The notes below the pieces were generated by a model. It did no database searches and was not told the origin of the DNA. It saw only the letters and a list, made by a program, of their open reading frames with translations. From Comamonas koreensis (GTDB taxonomy: Bacteria; Pseudomonadota; Gammaproteobacteria; Burkholderiales; Burkholderiaceae_C): a stretch of 64,000 bases of DNA. Positions 58,278 through 64,000 of the stretch are shown one piece after another. The DNA lies in assembly GCF_021026195.1 (NCBI RefSeq), contig NZ_JAJNCT010000003.1, positions 124,001 through 188,000 of the forward strand, read 5' to 3'. The position numbers and the translations under genes were made by a program. Position 1 is the first letter of the stretch, and every line of letters starts with the position of its first letter.

Positions 58278-59138
58278 ATGATGACGATGCCGGATATTGC
58301 CGGCTTTTCTATGCAATCTTCTGCTGCACCACCTCTTGTCGAACTGCGCAATGTCACCTTTGGCTATGGTGACCGCACCATCCTGCGCGATGTGTCGTTG
58401 ACCATTCCGCGCGGCAAGGTGACGGCGCTGATGGGGGCATCCGGTGGCGGCAAGACCACGGTGCTGCGCCTGATAGGCGGCCAGGCCCGTGCGCAGGCCG
58501 GGCAGGTGCTGCTCGACGGCCAGGATGTGGGAGCGATGAGCCAGGCGCAGCTCTATGCTGCGCGGCGCCGCATGGGCATGCTGTTCCAGTTTGGCGCGCT
58601 GTTCACCGACATGACGGTGTTCGAGAACGTGGCCTTTCCGCTGCGCGAGCACACCAAGCTGTCCGATGCGATGGTGCGCGACATCGTGCTGATGAAGCTG
58701 CAGGCCGTGGGCCTGCGCGGTGCGCGCGATCTGATGCCCTCGCAAATCTCTGGCGGCATGGCCCGGCGTGTGGCGCTGGCCCGTGCGATGGCGCTGGACC
58801 CTGAATTCATCATGTATGACGAGCCCTTCGCCGGGCTGGACCCGATCTCGCTGGGCACCTCGGCGCAGCTGATCCGCGAGCTCAATGACGCCTTGGGCCT
58901 CACCAGCATCATCGTCTCACACGATCTGGAAGAGACCTTCAAGCTGGCCGACCAGGTGATCATCCTGGGCCCCGGCGTGGTGGCGGCGCAGGGCACGCCC
59001 GACGAGGTGCGTGCCAGCAGCGATCCGCTGGTGCACCAGTTTGTCCATGCACTGCCGCAGGGGCCGGTGCCTTTCCATGTGCAAGGGCCCAGCATGGATG
59101 AAGACTTTGGAATTCCTGCCGCGAAAGGAGGCCGCTGA
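58278..59138 (+). CDS. mlaF: MlaF, phospholipid transport ATPase
   Basis: The ATPase of the Mla complex that moves phospholipids between inner and outer membranes. The 286-residue protein has Walker A GASGGGKTT, the FQFGALFTDMTVFENVAFPLRE block, signature ISGGMARRVALARAM, Walker B IMYDEPFAGLDP and switch VSHDLEE, all typical of MlaF. The frame has ATGs at 58278, 58284 and 58311. 58278 was taken as longest; the ABC domain starts near residue 20. The stop overlaps the mlaE start. First gene of mlaFEDACB. Confidence 0.93.
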   Translation: MMTMPDIAGFSMQSSAAPPLVELRNVTFGYGDRTILRDVSLTIPRGKVTALMGASGGGKTTVLRLIGGQARAQAGQVLLDGQDVGAMSQAQLYAARRRMGMLFQFGALFTDMTVFENVAFPLREHTKLSDAMVRDIVLMKLQAVGLRGARDLMPSQISGGMARRVALARAMALDPEFIMYDEPFAGLDPISLGTSAQLIRELNDALGLTSIIVSHDLEETFKLADQVIILGPGVVAAQGTPDEVRASSDPLVHQFVHALPQGPVPFHVQGPSMDEDFGIPAAKGGR

Positions 59139-59920
59139 TGCGTTGGTGGCACCCTGCCGATATTGGTTTTGCGCTGCGCTCCAAGGCGGCGGCAGTTGGC
59201 CAGGCCACGCGCCTGCTGCTGCGCCTGCTGGCCGGTCTGGGCTATGTGATCCGGCGCCCGGGGCTGTTGCGCGACCAGATCCATTTTCTGGGCAATTACT
59301 CGCTGGCCATCATTGGTGTGTCGGGCCTGTTTGTCGGCTTTGTGCTGGGCCTGCAGGGCTACTACATCCTGCAGCGCTACGGCTCGGCCGAGGCGGTGGG
59401 CATGATGGTGGCCCTGACCCTGCTGCGCGAGCTCGGTCCGGTGGTGACGGCCCTGCTGTTTGCTGGCCGCGCCGGCACCGCGTTGACGGCCGAGATCGGC
59501 CTGATGAAGGCGGGTGAGCAGCTGTCTGCAATGGAGATGATGGCCGTCGATCCGGTCGAGCGCATTCTGGCCCCGCGCTTTTGGGCCGGCCTGATTGCGA
59601 TGCCTTTGCTGGCTGCGGTGTTCAGTGCCATCGGCATCATGGGCGGCTGGATTGTTGGCGTCTTGATGCTGGGCATCGATGGAGGCGCCTTCTGGGGCCA
59701 GATGCAAAGCGGTGTCGATGTGTTCCAGGATTTGGGCAATGGCGTGATCAAGAGCATGGTGTTCGGCATCACGGTGACCTTTGTCGCCTTGCTCCAAGGC
59801 TTTGTTGCCAAGCCCACCCCCGAAGGTGTCTCGCGTGCCACCACGCGCACCGTGGTCATGGCGTCGTTGTCGGTGTTGGCGCTGGATTTCATGCTCACCG
59901 CGATGATGTTCAGCATCTGA
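59138..59920 (+). CDS. mlaE: MlaE, phospholipid transport permease
   Basis: The 260-residue inner-membrane permease subunit with about five or six helices. It shows the MlaE family pattern LGNYSLAIIGVSGLFVGFVLGLQGYYILQRYG and ALLFAGRAGTALTAEIGLMKAGEQLSAMEMM, the cytoplasmic contact to MlaF. Starts inside the mlaF stop (TGATG). Confidence 0.93.
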   Translation: MRWWHPADIGFALRSKAAAVGQATRLLLRLLAGLGYVIRRPGLLRDQIHFLGNYSLAIIGVSGLFVGFVLGLQGYYILQRYGSAEAVGMMVALTLLRELGPVVTALLFAGRAGTALTAEIGLMKAGEQLSAMEMMAVDPVERILAPRFWAGLIAMPLLAAVFSAIGIMGGWIVGVLMLGIDGGAFWGQMQSGVDVFQDLGNGVIKSMVFGITVTFVALLQGFVAKPTPEGVSRATTRTVVMASLSVLALDFMLTAMMFSI

Positions 59921-59958
59921 CGCCTACCTATCGATAGAAAAGAGAAACGGATTCGCAT

Positions 59959-60438
59959 ATGCAGCCCTCCAAAACCGATATCTGGGTTGGCCTGTTTGTC
60001 ATGCTGGGCGCCGCCGCGCTGGTGTTCCTGGCCTTGCGCGCAGGCAACCTGCTGACCCTGGATTTCAACAAAGGCTATGAGGTCACTGCCCGCTTTGACA
60101 ACATTGGTGGGCTCAAGCCCCAGGCTGCGGTGCGCAGCGCCGGTGTCAAGGTCGGCCGCGTCAAAAGCATTGGCTTCAACGACCAGACCTTCCAGGCCGA
60201 TGTCCACATCGAGCTGACCAATGGCTATGCCTTCCCCAAGGACAGCTCCTTCAAGATCCTCACCAGCGGCCTGCTGGGCGACCAGTATGTGGGTGTCGAG
60301 GCCGGCTTTGATGAAAAGCCCTTGGTCAGTGGTGATACCGTCACCAATACACAATCGGCCATCGTGCTGGAAAATCTGATCGGCCAGTTCCTGTATGGCA
60401 AGGCCTCGGAGAGTTCCGCACCCAAAGCCGCCGAATAA
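59959..60438 (+). CDS. mlaD: MlaD, inner-membrane MCE protein
   Basis: The MCE-domain subunit that forms a hexameric ring on MlaE. The 159-residue protein has one transmembrane helix (about 7-29) and the MCE domain (about 38-115) with YEVTARFDNIGGLKPQAAVRSAGVKVGRV and LTSGLLGDQYVGVEAG. A short C-terminal tail follows. Confidence 0.93.
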   Translation: MQPSKTDIWVGLFVMLGAAALVFLALRAGNLLTLDFNKGYEVTARFDNIGGLKPQAAVRSAGVKVGRVKSIGFNDQTFQADVHIELTNGYAFPKDSSFKILTSGLLGDQYVGVEAGFDEKPLVSGDTVTNTQSAIVLENLIGQFLYGKASESSAPKAAE

Positions 60439-60459
60439 CACAAGCAAAAAACGAGAACG

Positions 60460-61236
60460 ATGATGCGTTATCCAACCAATAAGCAACACGCACGCAGCTG
60501 GATGCTGGCGTCCACCCTGGGCCTGGCTGCAATGCTGGCCGGCTGTGCCAGCGGCCCTGGCGCCAACCCCCGCGATCCGCTGGAGCCCTACAACCGGGCC
60601 ATGTTCAGCTTCAACGATGCCGTTGACAGCGCGGTGCTTGAGCCCGTGGCCACCGGCTACCGCGATGTGACGCCCACCGTGGTGCGTACTGCGGTGACCA
60701 ACTTCTTTGCCAACCTGGGTGACCTGTGGTCGGCGGTGAACAATGCGCTGCAGCTCAAGGGCGAGGGCACCTACAACAGCGTGGTGCGCTTTACCACCAA
60801 CACCGTGTTTGGTCTGGGCGGTCTGATCGACGTCGCCAGTGAGATGGATATCGAGCGCCATAAGCAGGACTTTGGCCTGACCCTGGCACGCTACGGCATG
60901 CCCGCCGGTGCCTACATCGTCTGGCCATTGCTCGGCCCCTCGACCATCCGCGATTCCGCCGGCATGGTGGTGGACTGGCAAGGCAATGTCGTCAGCTCGA
61001 TCAACGATGTGCCGGTGCGCAACTCGCTGACCGGCCTGCGTATCGTCAACACCCGCGCCAACCTGCTGGGCACCACCTCGCTGGTGCAATCCGCAGCGCT
61101 CGACAAGTACAGCTTCACACGTGATGCCTATTTGCAGTTGCGCCAGAACGCTACCAAGGCGGGCGAAGAAGAGGACGAAACCCAGTGGATGAACGAGTCC
61201 GCTGCTGAGCCGCAACCCCAGGGTAATGTCAAATAA
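60460..61236 (+). CDS. mlaA: MlaA (VacJ), outer-membrane lipoprotein
   Basis: The outer-membrane lipoprotein that removes misplaced phospholipids from the outer leaflet and passes them to MlaC. The 258-residue protein has a lipobox LAGC with Cys29 and the family start NPRDPLEPYNRAMFSFNDAVD. It continues with NFFANLGDLWSAVNN and LARYGMPAGAYIVWPLLGPSTIRDSAG. An acidic tail follows. It is encoded inside the mla operon, as in many betaproteobacteria, not apart as in E. coli. Confidence 0.94.
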   Translation: MMRYPTNKQHARSWMLASTLGLAAMLAGCASGPGANPRDPLEPYNRAMFSFNDAVDSAVLEPVATGYRDVTPTVVRTAVTNFFANLGDLWSAVNNALQLKGEGTYNSVVRFTTNTVFGLGGLIDVASEMDIERHKQDFGLTLARYGMPAGAYIVWPLLGPSTIRDSAGMVVDWQGNVVSSINDVPVRNSLTGLRIVNTRANLLGTTSLVQSAALDKYSFTRDAYLQLRQNATKAGEEEDETQWMNESAAEPQPQGNVK

Positions 61237-61349
61237 GCCGAAGTTATAAAGGCTTACAAGAAATATGGCGGTGCATGCAACTGCGTGGCCGCCTCAGCAT
61301 CAAAAATGGTCCAAGTCTGAATCACAGACCCGGGCTGAAAGGAACGCAT

Positions 61350-62000
61350 ATGATGAATCGTCGCGCATGGATGCAGTATTCCGCCGCCGTGGCTGCCGTG
61401 GTTTGTATGGCATCGACCCCGCTGGTCGCCAGCGCCGCAGACATGGCGCCCGACGCCATGATCAAACAGTTGTCGGATGAAGTACTGAACACCTTGAAGA
61501 CTGACCAGGCGATCCGCAATGGCGATGTCTCCAAGATCACCTCGTATGTCGACAGCGTGGTGATGCCCAATGTGGACTTCCGCCGCATGATGGCCTCGGC
61601 CGTGGGCCCCAAGTGGCGTACTGCGACCGCATCTCAGCAGCAGCAACTGCAGGATGAGTTCAAGAAGCTGATGGTCAACACCTACGCCGGTGCGCTGCAC
61701 CAGGTGAGCGACCAGACCATCAACGTCAAGCCCGTGCGCATGCAGGCCGGCGACAAAGAGGTGGTGGTGCGCTCGGAGATCCTGGGCCGAGGTGACCCGA
61801 TCCAGCTTGACTACCGCCTGCAGAAGACCCCCGGTCAAGGCATGGGCTGGAAGATCTACAACCTGAACGTGATGGGGATCTGGATGGTGGAAACCTACCG
61901 CAACCAGTTCCAGGAAGAGCTGAACAAGCCAGGCGGCAGCCCCCAGACGCTGATCGACTCGATCGCGGCCCGTAACAAGGCCAACGCCGGCAAGAAATAA
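61350..62000 (+). CDS. mlaC: MlaC, periplasmic phospholipid carrier
   Basis: A soluble shuttle between MlaA and MlaFEDB. The 216-residue protein has a signal peptide (1-29, ending ASAAD) and the MlaC core ITSYVDSVVMPNVDFRRMMASAVGPKWRTATASQQQQL, followed by NTYAGALHQVSDQTI and YNLNVMGIWMVETYRNQF. The ATG at 61350 follows GAAAGGAACGC; the longer frame to 61275 has no ribosome site. Confidence 0.93.
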   Translation: MMNRRAWMQYSAAVAAVVCMASTPLVASAADMAPDAMIKQLSDEVLNTLKTDQAIRNGDVSKITSYVDSVVMPNVDFRRMMASAVGPKWRTATASQQQQLQDEFKKLMVNTYAGALHQVSDQTINVKPVRMQAGDKEVVVRSEILGRGDPIQLDYRLQKTPGQGMGWKIYNLNVMGIWMVETYRNQFQEELNKPGGSPQTLIDSIAARNKANAGKK

Positions 62001-62009
62001 GCGCCCGCC

Positions 62010-62291
62010 ATGTTCAGTCTGCCTTCGACTCTGACCCAGGTGCAGGCCCAGGCCTGCCTGCAGCAACTGCAGGCGGACATGGCCCAGCTGCCCACGGGCG
62101 CGCCGGCGCAGGTCGATGCCAGCGCGCTGGTGGTGTTTGACTCCTCGGCACTGGCAGTTTTGCTGGGCGGGCGCCGTGCGGCACTGGCAGCTGGCCGGCC
62201 ACTGCAGCTGAGCGGCATGTCGGCGCCGCTGCTGTCGCTGGCGCGTCTCTATGGCGTGGATGGCCTGCTGCAGCCCCCAGCGGCGCATTGA
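62010..62291 (+). CDS. mlaB: MlaB, STAS-domain protein of the Mla complex
   Basis: A 93-residue STAS domain protein that stabilises MlaF. It has the VDASALVVFDSSALAVLLGGRRAALAAGRPLQLSG stretch, the STAS strand-loop-helix region with the conserved Asp-Ser-Ser. It starts 9 bp after mlaC and completes the mlaFEDACB set. Confidence 0.88.
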   Translation: MFSLPSTLTQVQAQACLQQLQADMAQLPTGAPAQVDASALVVFDSSALAVLLGGRRAALAAGRPLQLSGMSAPLLSLARLYGVDGLLQPPAAH

Positions 62292-62339
62292 ACCCCCAGC
62301 CCAGCGGCATCTGGCCGCTGCGCCTACAATGGCCGACTC

Positions 62340-63286
<947 letters not shown>

Positions 63287-63290
<4 letters not shown>

Positions 63291-64000
63291 GCGGCTGGCA
63301 AACCCTGTTTTACAAAGAAGTGCTGCGTTTTTGGAAGGTGAGCTTCCAGACCGTGGCCGCGCCGGTGCTGACTGCCGTGCTCTACCTGCTGATTTTTGGC
63401 CATGTGCTGCAAGGCCGGGTGACGGTGTTCAGCGATGTCAGCTACACCGCGTTCCTGGTGCCGGGCCTGGTGATGATGAGCCTGCTGCAGAACGCCTTTG
63501 CCAACAGCTCGTCGAGCCTGGTGCAAAGCAAGATCATGGGCAGCCTGGTGTTTGTGCTGCTGACGCCGCTGTCGCACTGGGGCTGGTTCTTTGCCTTTGT
63601 CGGCGCCTCCATCGTGCGCGGTCTGGCTGTCGGCCTGGGCGTCTATGTGATCACCTTGTTCTTTGCGCCGCCGCATTTTGCGTCGCTGCCCTGGGTGCTG
63701 ATGTTTGCGGTGCTGGGCGCAGGCCTGATGGGAACCCTGGGCCTGCTCGCCGGCCTGTGGGCAGACAAGTTTGACCAGATGGCCGCGTTCCAGAACTTTG
63801 TGATCGTGCCGATGACCTTTCTGTCGGGCGTGTTCTATTCGATCCAGTCGCTGCCCCCGTTCTGGCAAAAGGTCAGCCACCTGAACCCGTTCTTCTACAT
63901 GATCGACGGCTTCCGCTACGGCTTCTTTGGCCAGAGCGATACCTCCCCCTGGCTGAGCCTGGGCATTGTGGCCATTGCCTGGCTGCTGGTGAGTGCGCTG
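63287..64000 (+). CDS. yadH: ABC-2 type permease, YadH type (cut by window edge)
   Basis: Only 238 codons are visible; the protein continues past the window. It is an ABC-2 permease with several helices and the YadH motifs FLVPGLVMMSLLQNAFANSSSS and MTFLSGVFYSIQSLPPFWQKVSHLNPFFYMIDGFRYG. The ATG overlaps the yadG stop (ATGA), so the two form an exporter. Confidence 0.92.

Overview
The window looks like chromosome of a betaproteobacterium of the family Comamonadaceae, most likely Comamonas or a close relative. The evidence is the high G+C coding sequence, the system II cytochrome c maturation genes beside cytochrome c4 and engB, the order lptM/cyaY - PBP1A - pilMNOPQ - aroK - aroB - dgt, the mlaFEDACB - yadGH order, the Bug-type tricarboxylate receptor, and a short intergenic inverted repeat of a type I remember from this family. 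No rRNA, tRNA, CRISPR, prophage or complete insertion sequence was found. Identifications rest on reading motifs and gene order; no database search was run.

Layout. 1-2270: NAD salvage (partial pncB, a nicotinamidase-like hydrolase) facing a NrtR-type Nudix regulator. 2.3-6.2 kb: metK, two lipid A acyltransferase paralogues, engB. 6.3-10.6 kb: cytochrome c4 and the ResB/CcsA haem ligation pair. 10.7-14.6 kb: an ODP-type di-iron protein, lptM, cyaY and PBP1A. 14.9-24.5 kb: type IV pilus assembly pilMNOPQ, a large Ig-like lipoprotein, then aroK, aroB and dgt. 24.7-28.5 kb: DUF1415 protein, methyltransferase and a Tat-exported PhoX phosphatase behind a good Pho box.

28.5-38.2 kb is a nine-gene minus-strand catabolic run (pcaI, pcaJ, pcaF, pcaD, cyclase-like hydrolase, YciI-like protein, SDR dehydrogenase, AtoE-like carrier, Bug receptor) with a divergent PcaR/PcaU-type IclR regulator. 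Their shared promoter region holds a PcaU-like operator and a 163-bp imperfect palindromic element. 38.2-43.2 kb has a TonB siderophore receptor with a Fur box, an unrecognised exported protein built from a twofold repeat, and a REP-associated tyrosine transposase with inverted repeats behind it. 43.3-49.7 kb is gltBD. 49.7-53.8 kb is a formaldehyde detoxification locus (frmR, frmA, frmB) with a DEAD-box helicase gene between frmA and frmB. 53.8-58.0 kb holds a LysE exporter, two small proteins and a polar amino acid ABC transporter. 58.1-64 kb is the Mla phospholipid transport operon, preceded by an AcrR-like palindrome, then a YadGH-type ABC exporter cut by the window end.

Much of the window is conserved core. 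The parts that look accessory or rearranged are the dgt-gltB interval (24.7-43.2 kb) and the gltD-mlaF interval (49.7-58.1 kb). The best leads are the extended beta-ketoadipate operon with its palindromic promoter element, the duplicated exported protein, the helicase inside the frm locus, the Ig-like lipoprotein behind pilQ, and the AcrR-like site in front of mla.
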